Shown here: in pieces, positions 57,442 to 64,000 of the stretch | How the letters are laid out: every line of letters starts with the position of its first letter | Position numbering within the stretch: the first letter of the stretch is position 1 | From: Streptacidiphilus jiangxiensis | GTDB taxonomy: Bacteria > Actinomycetota > Actinomycetes > Streptomycetales > Streptomycetaceae | Length of the DNA: 64,000 nucleotides | Assembly (NCBI RefSeq): GCF_900109465.1 | Contig: NZ_FOAZ01000009.1 | Location: 278,847 to 342,846, forward strand | Reading direction: 5' to 3' | Made by a program: the position numbers and the translations under genes | The notes under the pieces: generated by a model | Databases searched by the model: none | Told to the model about the DNA's origin: nothing | Seen by the model: the letters and a program-made list of their open reading frames with translations, nothing else

Positions 57442-58068
57442 ATGGACGACTTCTCCTCCTCCCTCTCCTCTCTCGGCCTCGACACCGACCTCGGCCACGG
57501 CTTCGGGCGCACGGGCATCGTGGAGCTTCGGCAGTACACGCTGCACCCGGGTGCCCGGGAGACCCTGATCGAGCTGTTCGAGCGCGAGTTCGTGGGCGGC
57601 CAGCAGGCCGTCGGGATCGCGGTCGGCGGCCGGTTCCGCGACCTGGACGACCCGGACCGCTTCGTATGGCTGCGCGCCTTCCCCGACATGGCCCACCGCC
57701 GCCGCGCGTTGGAGGCCTTCTACTACGGCCCCGTCTGGCGCGCGCACCGGGACGTGGCCAACGCCACCATGGTCGACAGCGACAACGTCCTGCTGCTGCG
57801 CGGCCCGGGCTTCACCGTCCCGTCGGGCACGGGCGAGGTGACCGCGACGATCTGCCACCCGTCGGACGAGACCGCTTTCGACGCCTACGCCGCACAGCAC
57901 CTCACGCCTGGCCACGCGCTGCACCGCACCGAGCACGCCGAGAACGACTTCCCGGCGCTGCCGGTGCGCACGGGAGAGGAGGTCCGGGTCTGGTTCGGCG
58001 GGGCCGAGCCCGCACCGTGGCCGTCGCAGCGGCTGCGGCTGGAGCCCGTCAGCACGCTTCCGTCGTAG
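57442..58068 (+). CDS. NIPSNAP family protein
   Basis: A 208-residue protein with two ferredoxin-like dimeric alpha-beta barrel halves. The first starts GIVELRQYTLHPGARETLIELFEREFVGGQQAVGIAVGGRFRDLDDPDRFVWLRAFPDMAHRRRALEAFYYGPVWRAHRDVANATMVDSDNVLLL, a clear NIPSNAP block. The function of bacterial members is undefined. ATG 57442 follows a leaderless -10. The first 24 residues are additional to the usual family start at about MGIVELRQY. Convergent with a methyltransferase, 2 bp apart. Confidence 0.88.
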   Translation: MDDFSSSLSSLGLDTDLGHGFGRTGIVELRQYTLHPGARETLIELFEREFVGGQQAVGIAVGGRFRDLDDPDRFVWLRAFPDMAHRRRALEAFYYGPVWRAHRDVANATMVDSDNVLLLRGPGFTVPSGTGEVTATICHPSDETAFDAYAAQHLTPGHALHRTEHAENDFPALPVRTGEEVRVWFGGAEPAPWPSQRLRLEPVSTLPS

Positions 58069-58070
58069 CG

Positions 58071-58751
58071 TCAGGACGGACGGAGGGCCTGGTAGTAGTT
58101 CACCCGGCCGAGGACGGGGTGCCGGCTCGTGGTGACGAGAACGGCGTCGAGGCCGGCCGCCTCCAGCAGCGGCAGTACCTGGTCGTCCGTGCCCTCCTCG
58201 GCCTCGAAGTGGCCCGACTTCATCAGGCGGGAGGCCAGGTAGCCGTGCAGCCCGGCTCTCGTGCCGGTGAAGTCGACCAGGTGCAGCCGGCCTCCCGGGC
58301 GCAGGACGCGCCGGACCTCGGCGGCGGCCTCGGCCTTCGCCTCGTCGTCGAGGTGGTGGAGCATCAGCGCGGACAGCACCTGGTCGAAGTCGCCGTCGGC
58401 GTAGGACAGGCGCTGGGCGTAGCCGGCCTCGAAGCGGATGCCGGCGAGTCCGGCGGCCTTGCGTCGGGCGACGTCCAGTGCGAGGGGATCGGGGTCGGAG
58501 CCGGTCAGGTCGACGCCCGGATGGGCCCGCTTGGCGGCCAGGGTCAGGTTGCCGGTGCCGCAGCCGATCTCCAGCACACGCAGTCCGTCGGTGAGGCCCG
58601 CTTGGGCGATCAGCGTCCGGTGGAGCCTGCCCGCGCCCAGCAGTGCGGTGAGCCGGTCGTAGAACGGCAGCAGCGCGTCACGCCCGGCGGCGGGCAGGTA
58701 GTCGTGGTTCCGGGCCCCCGTCGGAGCGGGAGTGGGATGATTCTTCGCCAT
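58071..58751 (-). CDS. Class I SAM-dependent methyltransferase
   Basis: A 226-residue methyltransferase. Motif I is RVLEIGCGTGNLTLAAK, motif II DLTGSDPDPLALDVARRK, motif III FDQVLSALMLHHLDDEAKAEAAAEVRRVLRPGGRLHLVDF. The start region AKNHPTPAPTGARNHDYLPAAGRDALLPFYDRLTALLG resembles UbiE/COQ5-like and arsenite-type SAM enzymes. ATG 58751 is next to GGAGG; ATG 58760 is an alternative. Divergent from the AraC regulator, which probably controls it. Confidence 0.88.
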   Translation of the reverse strand: MAKNHPTPAPTGARNHDYLPAAGRDALLPFYDRLTALLGAGRLHRTLIAQAGLTDGLRVLEIGCGTGNLTLAAKRAHPGVDLTGSDPDPLALDVARRKAAGLAGIRFEAGYAQRLSYADGDFDQVLSALMLHHLDDEAKAEAAAEVRRVLRPGGRLHLVDFTGTRAGLHGYLASRLMKSGHFEAEEGTDDQVLPLLEAAGLDAVLVTTSRHPVLGRVNYYQALRPS

Positions 58752-58812
58752 GTCCTCCATGGTGATCCGCAGGTTGGGTGCACAGTCGGTGGATTCTCGG
58801 CAGAACTCGGAC

Positions 58813-58828
58813 TATCTTCGGTACCGTG
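58813..58828 (+). promoter_or_regulatory. Leaderless promoter of the AraC-type gene
   Basis: -10 TATCTT (58813-58818) is followed by 7 nt and GTG 58826. No ribosome-binding site precedes the GTG. The spacing supports GTG over ATG 58838 as start. Confidence 0.5.
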
Positions 58829-59749
58829 CCAGCCGACATGGCGAGCCCGGTCCGCTACCGGGCCGGAGTGCCCGTCTACGCCTACCGGGTCGGTCCCGCG
58901 ACGCCGCCGGTGTCGGTGCTGCGGTTCGATCCGGGGAGGCAGCCCGGACACGGACGGCGCCACATCCACGACTTCCCGGTGCTCATGTACGTCGAGCGCG
59001 CCGGGCGGGGCGAGGCGGCCGGTGCGCTCGGCCCGCTCGGGCCGCTCGGGCCGGTGGTGGACGGTGACGCCTTCGTGGTGGCCCCCGGCGCGGTGATCGA
59101 CCCGACCGCCGTCGCCGCCTTCAGCATCGGCCAGGGCGTGTTCTTCGATCCCACGGCGCTCGGCAGCGACGAGCAGGCGCCGTGGTCGCCCTGGCGGGCG
59201 CATCCGCTTCTGCTCCCGTTCCTGCACCGCATCCCGGGCGGGCTGCTGCGCCTGCACGTGCCACCGGCCCGGCAGCCCGTCTGGGCGGCGACGATCGCCG
59301 CCATCGAGACCGAGCTCGCCGAGCGGGCGGAGGGCTACCGGCAGGCCGTCCTCGCACACCTGACCCTGCTCCTCGTCGACGTCGCCCGGCTGGCCACGGA
59401 CGTGGTCGCCGACCTGCGGCGCAGTAACGAACCGCTGCTGGCCGAGGTGTTCGAGGTGATCGAGCGGCGCTTCGCCGAACCCCTCTCGCTGCGCGACGTC
59501 GCCGACGCCGTCGGACTGAGTCCGGGGCACCTGACCACGGTGGTGCGGCAGCGCACCGGACGCACCGTCGTCGACTGGATCACCGAGCGCCGGATGGCAC
59601 AGGCGCGGCGACTGCTGTCGGGCACGGACCTCCCCGTCGCCGAGATCGCCCGCCGGGTCGGCCTGCCGGACCCGGGCTACTTCGCGCGCGTCTTCCGCGC
59701 CGCCCACGGCACCACCCCGCGCGCCTGGCGCCGCGACACCCACGGGTGA
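58826..59749 (+). CDS. AraC-family transcriptional regulator
   Basis: A 307-residue regulator. The N-terminal cupin-like sensing domain (15-130) includes HIHDFPVLMYVERAGRG and contains a perfect triple Leu-Gly-Pro repeat (LGPLGPLGP). The C-terminal double helix-turn-helix (about 205-302) reads FEVIERRFAEPLSLRDVADAVGLSPGHLTTVVRQRTGRTVVDWITERRMAQARRLLSGTDLPVAEIARRVGLPDPGYFARVFRAAHGTTPRAWRR. It is divergent from a methyltransferase gene, the probable target. Ligand unknown. Confidence 0.9.
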   Translation: MPADMASPVRYRAGVPVYAYRVGPATPPVSVLRFDPGRQPGHGRRHIHDFPVLMYVERAGRGEAAGALGPLGPLGPVVDGDAFVVAPGAVIDPTAVAAFSIGQGVFFDPTALGSDEQAPWSPWRAHPLLLPFLHRIPGGLLRLHVPPARQPVWAATIAAIETELAERAEGYRQAVLAHLTLLLVDVARLATDVVADLRRSNEPLLAEVFEVIERRFAEPLSLRDVADAVGLSPGHLTTVVRQRTGRTVVDWITERRMAQARRLLSGTDLPVAEIARRVGLPDPGYFARVFRAAHGTTPRAWRRDTHG

Positions 59750-59931
59750 GTCCGTCTGTCCGGCACTTGATCCGTGGAGTGCCGAGTGCCGACCGGGCGC
59801 GGGCCACCGTCCAGGCGGGGGAGCGGCTGGACCCGCTTGCGCGCGACAGCCCCGGCGGCGTCGGCGGCGTCGACGGCGTCGGCAGGTAGAGGCGCGCTTG
59901 AGTGTGTGCGTGTCGGTCCGTCCGCGCCGCC

Positions 59932-59947
59932 TAGACTCGACCGTGTG
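59932..59947 (+). promoter_or_regulatory. Leaderless promoter of the 59-residue gene
   Basis: -10 TAGACT (59932-59937) is followed by 7 nt and GTG 59945. A second GTG at 59943 is out of frame. Confidence 0.5.
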
Positions 59948-60124
59948 GCCGACCTGCACGACGCTGACGCTGTGACAGCCGCGAATGCCGAGATCGAGGC
60001 GTTCATACGGCGGTGCGGCGGACGCATCCCTGACACTGCCCAGCCCGAGTACCAGCGACTCGTCCGCGCCTACCTCCGTGCCGTCAACGGCGGCGAGGGC
60101 GAGAACCAGCCGCTCGCCGCCTAG
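59945..60124 (+). CDS. 59-residue hypothetical protein
   Basis: GTG 59945 opens VADLHDADAVTAANAEIEAF, then IRRCGGRIPDTAQPEYQRLV and RAYLRAVNGGEGENQPLAA. Two helices surround a Gly/Pro loop with one Cys. From memory this is the pattern of small streptomycete proteins with a TAANAEIxxFIxxRGG motif. A -10 at 59932-59937 gives a leaderless message. Soluble; no role known. Confidence 0.62.
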   Translation: MADLHDADAVTAANAEIEAFIRRCGGRIPDTAQPEYQRLVRAYLRAVNGGEGENQPLAA

Positions 60125-60145
60125 CTCGGCCGAACCGCGGACCGC

Positions 60146-60868
60146 CTACACGGTGAAGGTCTCGCCGGAGCGGTAGGCGCGCAGGGTGATGTCCCGGTGG
60201 GGGCCCTCCGCGCGCACGACGTGGACGCGGCCCGGACCGGAGACGTGGGCCGTTTCGCCGTCGACGGTGACCAGGGTGTTCTCGTCGATCGCCACGCCAC
60301 AGGGCGCCGCGCCGACGGCGACGGCCTCGATGAGGCGGGGGAGCGTCCCCCACTGCGCGGCGTGCACCTCGACCGTGAAGGGGAGGAGCCCGAGGCCCGG
60401 ACGGACCTCGATCTCCTCCAGGTCCTCGGCGGTCTCCTCCGGGCAGATCGCGGTCCCCTGCGACAGCCAGCCCCCGACGAGCGCCGCGTCCGCGGCGACG
60501 GCGGCGCCGGCCGAGAAGCCGGCGTACGGGATGTTCCGGGTGGTCAGCAAGGAGCGCACCTCGGCGCGGACCGGGGCCAGCACCTCCTGGTACGCCGGGG
60601 TCAACCCACCGCAGACCAGCAGCGCGTCCGCGCCGTCCAGCGACGCGGGATCGAAGGCACCCCCGACGGGCACCAGGACCGGAACGGGCCTGCAGGGAGC
60701 GACCTTGCGCAGTGCGGCCTCGAACCGTGCGAAGTACTCGGGGCCGTCGCCCTCGTCGATCAGCAGACACGCCACCACCGGCTCCGGCCCGGCGGCGGTG
60801 AGGAACGGCCCGTAGACCTGATCCGCCGCCTCGTCGTTCCAGCCCCCGCCGATCAGATACGTGGTCAA
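60146..60868 (-). CDS. Peptidase S51-like / type 1 glutamine amidotransferase-like protein
   Basis: A 240-residue protein of the S51 (alpha-aspartyl dipeptidase/cyanophycinase-like) superfamily. Nucleophile S119 is in YAGFSAGAAVAADAAL. The N-terminal TTYLIGGGWND and VCGGLTPAYQEVL are family features. Later CGVAIDENTLVTVDGETAHVSGPGRVHVV is typical. It may cleave Asp-containing peptides. The TTG at 60868 (TTG ACC ACG) with AGGGAA upstream is the best start; no ATG or GTG suits the family start. Confidence 0.84.
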   Translation of the reverse strand: MTTYLIGGGWNDEAADQVYGPFLTAAGPEPVVACLLIDEGDGPEYFARFEAALRKVAPCRPVPVLVPVGGAFDPASLDGADALLVCGGLTPAYQEVLAPVRAEVRSLLTTRNIPYAGFSAGAAVAADAALVGGWLSQGTAICPEETAEDLEEIEVRPGLGLLPFTVEVHAAQWGTLPRLIEAVAVGAAPCGVAIDENTLVTVDGETAHVSGPGRVHVVRAEGPHRDITLRAYRSGETFTV

Positions 60869-61164
60869 CTCGGTTCCCTTTTCGCCGTTCGTGCCGATTT
60901 CCCCTGCGGTGCAGCCTCGGACCCTAGCAAGCCGCCGAGCACCGGGGCGAAGGCATTTGCGGGCGGCCCTGCCGTCACAGGCCTCGAGGGCGAGGCCCTG
61001 CACAGAAGAATGCGGTCGCTGTCGTCCAGGAGGAGCGCACCGACCCCGTGGCGCAGCTTCGTCGAACGCACCCCGACACGCGACCCGGGACACGGCACAG
61101 CGCGCCCGCCGCGCGGCAAGCTGAGACTGTCGGGCGGATCGCGGAGGAAGCGAGGAGTGCACGG

Positions 61165-61476
61165 ATGGCGGCGACGTTGACGGTGACGCACAAGTCGATC
61201 GGGGCCGAGGTCCGGCGCGGAGCGTACGACGTCCTGGTCGACGGGCGGCGGGTCGGGGCGGTCGAGATGAACCAGACCTTCGAGACCTCGCTCGAACCCG
61301 GCCCGCACACGCTCCAGGTCCGAGAGGGCCGCAAGGCCAGCGGAGTCGAGGCGTTCGAGGCCGCGGACGGCGCGACCGTCGCGTTCCGGTGCACGGGCAA
61401 GAGGTTTCTGCCGCTGTTCCTCGCGTCGTTCGTGGCTCCCCGGCTGGCGCTCGTGCTCAGGCGCGTGCAGGCGTAG
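61165..61476 (+). CDS. Small beta-rich protein with C-terminal hydrophobic segment
   Basis: A 103-residue protein. Its core (VTHKSIGAEVRRGAYDVLVDGRRVGAVEMNQTFETSLEPGPHTLQVREGRKASGVEAFEAADGATVAFRC) looks like a PEGA-type or similar small beta-sandwich. A C-terminal hydrophobic stretch (RFLPLFLASFVAPRLALVLRR) could touch the membrane. GAGGAG lies 7 nt before ATG 61165. The frame continues upstream to 61048 without support. Function unknown. Confidence 0.75.
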   Translation: MAATLTVTHKSIGAEVRRGAYDVLVDGRRVGAVEMNQTFETSLEPGPHTLQVREGRKASGVEAFEAADGATVAFRCTGKRFLPLFLASFVAPRLALVLRRVQA

Positions 61477-61501
61477 GGGGCGGACCGGCAAGCGGACCGG
61501 G

Positions 61502-62080
61502 TCAGACGACGGAGTCCCGCCTCGGGTCGACGGGGTTGATGGCCTGCTCCTCGAAGCGGACCTCGAGGGCCTCGAGCCCCTGCTCCCGGCGGAAGTCCTT
61601 CTCGGCCTCGGTGATCGGCAGCAGCCACAGGATCCGGGCGTGGGCCCCGCCCTCCCAGTTGCAGACCTCGAAGTCGGGCCCGAAGGGGTAGGGCAGGCTC
61701 ACCAGGTAGTGGTCGCAGGCGGAGTCGTCGAGCCATGGCCTGCCGATGGGCACCGTGTGTCCGACGTCGAGGCGCTGGGTGGCCGGCCCGCAGTGGTAGT
61801 AGGCGTTCATGGTGATGCTCTCCCGGTTGAGCCACTCGTCACGCGGCGCCGCGAGACAGAACTCCAGGCCGTGCCCGTGGTGCTGCGTGGCCTCCCAGCA
61901 GCCCGAGGTGACGTACAGCCACCAGTCGCCGGCACGCGCCGGATGGACCCGCAGGATCCGGAAGCCAGGCACGAGGGCCTTGATCGGCCCCCTGACCCCC
62001 GGGAGTTCGTCGACGGTGCGTCCGGGAAACCTCTGTCGGAGGTGGGCGAGGAGAGCGGCACGTGCGGCGTTGTCGGACAC
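61502..62080 (-). CDS. Suppressor-of-fused (SUFU)-domain protein
   Basis: A 192-residue protein with the bacterial SUFU domain: LEFCLAAPRDEWLNRESITMNAYYH, DDSACDHYLVSLPYPFGPDFEVCNWEGGAHARILWLLPITEAEKDFRREQGLEALEVRFEEQAINPVDPRRDSVV. The closing NPVDPRRDSVV is diagnostic. In bacteria such proteins have been proposed as immunity factors for polymorphic toxins; no toxin gene is adjacent. GTG 62080 is the best start. It is convergent with the gene at 61165. Confidence 0.86.
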   Translation of the reverse strand: MSDNAARAALLAHLRQRFPGRTVDELPGVRGPIKALVPGFRILRVHPARAGDWWLYVTSGCWEATQHHGHGLEFCLAAPRDEWLNRESITMNAYYHCGPATQRLDVGHTVPIGRPWLDDSACDHYLVSLPYPFGPDFEVCNWEGGAHARILWLLPITEAEKDFRREQGLEALEVRFEEQAINPVDPRRDSVV

Positions 62081-62123
62081 CCGAGCATGATGCCCGAAGG
62101 CGTGGCCGCCGACCTGCCCGGGG

Positions 62124-62798
62124 TCATCCCGGGTGCCCGTCCGCGCCGTGGTCGTCGGGCAGCCCGAACAACGGCAGACACGGGGCCAGGCCGCTGACCG
62201 ACACGGGGACCTGCTCGTGCTCCCGCCAGCGGTCACGCGTCAGGCGCAGGCGCCGTGAGGTCACGGGACGGCCGCGGACCACGTGGTGTCCGACGCCGTC
62301 GAGGTCGTAGCCGAGCTTCCGGGACACGGCGAAGGAAGTGTCGTTGTCGGCGAAGGCTCCGGATGTTGCCTCCCGTGCGTCCAGGCCGCCGAAGGCCAGG
62401 CGCAGGACGGCGGCGCGCATCTCCGTGCCGATCCCGCTGCCCTGGTGCCGTGCGCCGAGCCAGGAGCCGGTCCTCACCTGCCGAAGGACGGCGAAGTCGC
62501 GGGCGGCGACGGTCTGCAGGCCGACCACCTGGCCCTCCGCGAAGACGGCGAGGTTCAACGCCCAGTTGTCCGGCGACCAGGTCCCCCGGCGCAGCCAGTG
62601 GTGCTGCACCACCGAGCGGGCCCGCTGCGCCGGGGGCAGGTCGGTCCACGGCACGAGGAAGGGCATCCGGTCCGGGGCGTGGATGCCTTCGGCCGCGAGG
62701 TCGGCCAGGGCGGCCAGCTCGTGGTCGTCGGGAAGGCGGAGCTCCAGGCGCGGCGTGGTGAGACGCAGCCCCAGGAGGGGCCAGTGATCGATCAGCAT
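62124..62798 (-). CDS. GNAT-family acetyltransferase (RimJ/RimL type)
   Basis: A 224-residue protein. The RimJ-like start LTTPRLELRLPDDHELAALADLA is followed by a GNAT core (VVGLQTVAARDFAVLRQVRTGSWLGARHQGSGIGTEMRAAVLRLAFGGLDAREATSGAFADNDTSFAVSRKLGYDLDGVGHHVVRG). The acetyl-CoA loop is GARHQGSGIGTEMR. It probably acetylates an amine, either the N-terminus of a protein or a small molecule. ATG 62798. Its C-terminal 25 residues extend past the usual fold end. Confidence 0.88.
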   Translation of the reverse strand: MLIDHWPLLGLRLTTPRLELRLPDDHELAALADLAAEGIHAPDRMPFLVPWTDLPPAQRARSVVQHHWLRRGTWSPDNWALNLAVFAEGQVVGLQTVAARDFAVLRQVRTGSWLGARHQGSGIGTEMRAAVLRLAFGGLDAREATSGAFADNDTSFAVSRKLGYDLDGVGHHVVRGRPVTSRRLRLTRDRWREHEQVPVSVSGLAPCLPLFGLPDDHGADGHPG

Positions 62799-62859
62799 GC
62801 GTCATTGTCGGAGACGACGACGGTGCCGGGCATCCGATTTCCTCGGCGATTCAGGAGCC

Positions 62860-62958
62860 TCACGCATCCAGGCGTGCCTGTTCGTGGTCGGTGTGCCACT
62901 GCTCCCACTGCCGGGCGAAGTCGTCGTCCCCGGAACGGCTTTCGTGGCTGGTCGTCAT
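62860..62958 (-). pseudogene. N-terminal stub of a DUF1684-type protein
   Basis: ATG 62958 with AGGAG in front opens MTTSHESRSGDDDFARQWEQW, then HTDHEQARLDA and a stop. The stub resembles the first 32 residues of DUF1684 proteins (WxxWHxxHExxRxxPxGxL), which normally continue for about 200 more. After the stop the downstream DNA (62799-62859) has no matching continuation. It follows a luciferase-like monooxygenase gene, the usual partner as I remember it. A translated 32-residue peptide is possible but not likely to be functional. Confidence 0.55.
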
Positions 62959-62975
62959 GGCTGCTCCTGTTCGGG

Positions 62976-64000
62976 TCATCGCCGCTCCCACTCCTCGGCG
63001 AGCAGCTCGTAGGAGTGGATGCGGTCCTCGTGGTCGTGGGTGATGGTGGTGATGATGAGCTCGTCCGCGCCGGTGGCGTCGCGCAGGGTTTCCAGCTGGT
63101 CGGCGACCTGCCGCGGGGAGCCGACGAACTGGGTGTCGGTGCGGTCGACCACCAGCGCCCGGTCGGCGTCGGTCCAGGTGTGGTCGCGGGCCTCGGCCGG
63201 GGTGGGGAAGGGGATCGCGCCGTCGCCGCTGCGGATGCTGCGCACCCACGGGCCGTAGCCGGCGGCGAGTTCGCGCGCGGTGGCCTCGTCCTCGGCCACC
63301 ACGACGTCGGCGGAGACGCTGACATGGGGGCGGTCCAGCTCGACGGAGGCGCGGAACGCGGCGCGGTAGGCGTCGACGGCCTCCAGGACGGTGGCCGGAC
63401 TGACGTGGTAGTTGGCGGCGAAGCGCAGTCCGTGCGCACCGGCGACCTCGGCGCTGATGCCGGCGCTGCTGCCGAGGATCCACACCTGGAGGTCGGCGCC
63501 CTCGCCGGGCACGACATGCGCCTCGACGCCGTCGGCCGTCGCGTACGTACCGGCGAGCAGGGCGAGGATGTCGGCGATCTGTTCGTCGTAGGGCTGGGAC
63601 TGCGCGCCGGGCAGTTGGAGCAGCCGCTGGTGCAGGGCGAAGCGCGGGTGCCGCAGCAGGTGCTCGTACGAGAACCGGGGCGGGATCCGCAGGCCGCCCG
63701 GGGTGAGGCCGTCGACGACGGGCGCGCCGCCGCCGACGAGGGCCGGCTCGCGGGCAGGGACCCGCGGGGCGGCGGCCTTGGGGGCGCCGGAGCCGCCGGA
63801 GCGGCCGAGGCCGAGGTCGAAACGGCCCGGGTGGAGGGCGTCGAGCAGGCCGAACTCCTCGACGGTGGCCAAGGCGGTGCGGTGGCCCAGCTGGACGGCG
63901 CCCGCGCCGAGGCGGATGGTCGAGGTCGCGGCCGCGGTGAGGGCCAGGACGACGGCGGGGGAGGTGCCGGCGACACCGGGGTTGAGGTGGTGCTCGGCGA
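62976..64000 (-). CDS. LLM-class flavin-dependent oxidoreductase (5' end outside window)
   Basis: At least 341 residues of a bacterial-luciferase-like TIM-barrel monooxygenase. Visible blocks: AEHHLNPGVAGTSPAVVLALTAAATSTIRLGAGAVQLGHRTALATVEEFGLLDALHPGRFDLGLGRSGG, LQVWILGSSAGISAEVAGAHGLRFAANYH, and QFVGSPRQVADQLETLRDATGADELIITTITHDHEDRIHSYELLAEEW. These match the MsnO8-type group of F/FMN-dependent enzymes. It runs off the right edge. The truncated DUF1684 stub starts 18 bp after its stop on the same strand. Confidence 0.9.
   Translation of the reverse strand, partial: AEHHLNPGVAGTSPAVVLALTAAATSTIRLGAGAVQLGHRTALATVEEFGLLDALHPGRFDLGLGRSGGSGAPKAAAPRVPAREPALVGGGAPVVDGLTPGGLRIPPRFSYEHLLRHPRFALHQRLLQLPGAQSQPYDEQIADILALLAGTYATADGVEAHVVPGEGADLQVWILGSSAGISAEVAGAHGLRFAANYHVSPATVLEAVDAYRAAFRASVELDRPHVSVSADVVVAEDEATARELAAGYGPWVRSIRSGDGAIPFPTPAEARDHTWTDADRALVVDRTDTQFVGSPRQVADQLETLRDATGADELIITTITHDHEDRIHSYELLAEEWERR

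Noticed and set aside
1..64000. tRNA, rRNA, riboswitch, prophage or conjugative element
   Set aside because: No cloverleaf with conserved TpsiC arm, no integrase, and no phage structural genes were found on reading both strands; only one transposase remnant is present.

Overview
The window is one chromosomal stretch of a high-GC actinomycete, most likely a member of the Streptomycetaceae (Streptomyces, Kitasatospora or Streptacidiphilus). The evidence is a G/C-dominated third codon position in every convincing gene, many GTG starts and a few TTG starts, WhiB-like, XRE-cupin, DUF5937, SAV2177-type methyltransferase and AfsA-type families, and many promoters whose -10 box lies 6-7 nt before the start codon, as expected for leaderless mRNAs. 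No rRNA, tRNA, CRISPR array, prophage or intact insertion sequence was found. The content is accessory or arm-like: regulator-transporter pairs, secreted enzymes and small orphan proteins, with almost no core biosynthesis.

Layout. 1-9.6 kb: end of a secreted protein, a DHA2 drug exporter, aminopeptidase P divergent from an XRE-cupin regulator with matching palindromes on both sides of the regulator, an amidase relic, an ArsR-MFS pair, a PfkB sugar kinase and orphan proteins. 9.7-16.6 kb: HrpB helicase, a MerR regulator fused in frame to a PrxQ-type peroxiredoxin, and a nucleobase permease/arylsulfotransferase operon facing an XRE-cupin regulator across tandem palindromes. 16.6-24 kb: a PGRP-type amidase, a phosphodiester glycosidase-like protein, an SMI1-like protein, a Cys-rich small protein, and a DUF5937 regulator divergent from an MFS exporter. 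24-28.8 kb: a PQQ-propeller protein, a Ser/Thr kinase with a PQQ-propeller sensor, and a lipoprotein.

29-32.5 kb holds the most striking unit: three genes joined by ATGA overlaps that encode a response-regulator/thioredoxin-reductase-like fusion, a cyclic-nucleotide-domain histidine kinase, and a UBP-type zinc finger. 32.5-38 kb carries a second DUF5937/MFS pair, a WhiB-like protein with unusual cysteine spacing coupled to a 58-residue membrane protein, and a divergent GntR regulator with an extra IS630-like helix-turn-helix and a near-perfect 24-bp operator. 38-46 kb: VOC protein, exo/endonuclease-phosphatase protein, OmpR/HK two-component system, DHFR-like reductase, a secreted protein of unknown function and an M9 collagenase. 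46-49.2 kb: LysR regulator, then a decayed island where an afsA-like gene is cut off next to a frameshifted transposase 3' end.

49.2-64 kb: a propeller-like protein, a carotenoid-type operon (phytoene-desaturase-like, desaturase/ketolase-like, TetR with a TTG start), a 51-residue peptide next to TPR and M16-like protease genes, two methyltransferases, NIPSNAP, AraC, S51-like, SUFU and GNAT proteins, and finally a bacterial-luciferase-like monooxygenase cut by the window end and followed by a truncated DUF1684 gene. Regulation is mostly local: nearly every transporter or enzyme unit sits beside its own regulator, with a visible inverted repeat at the shared promoter.
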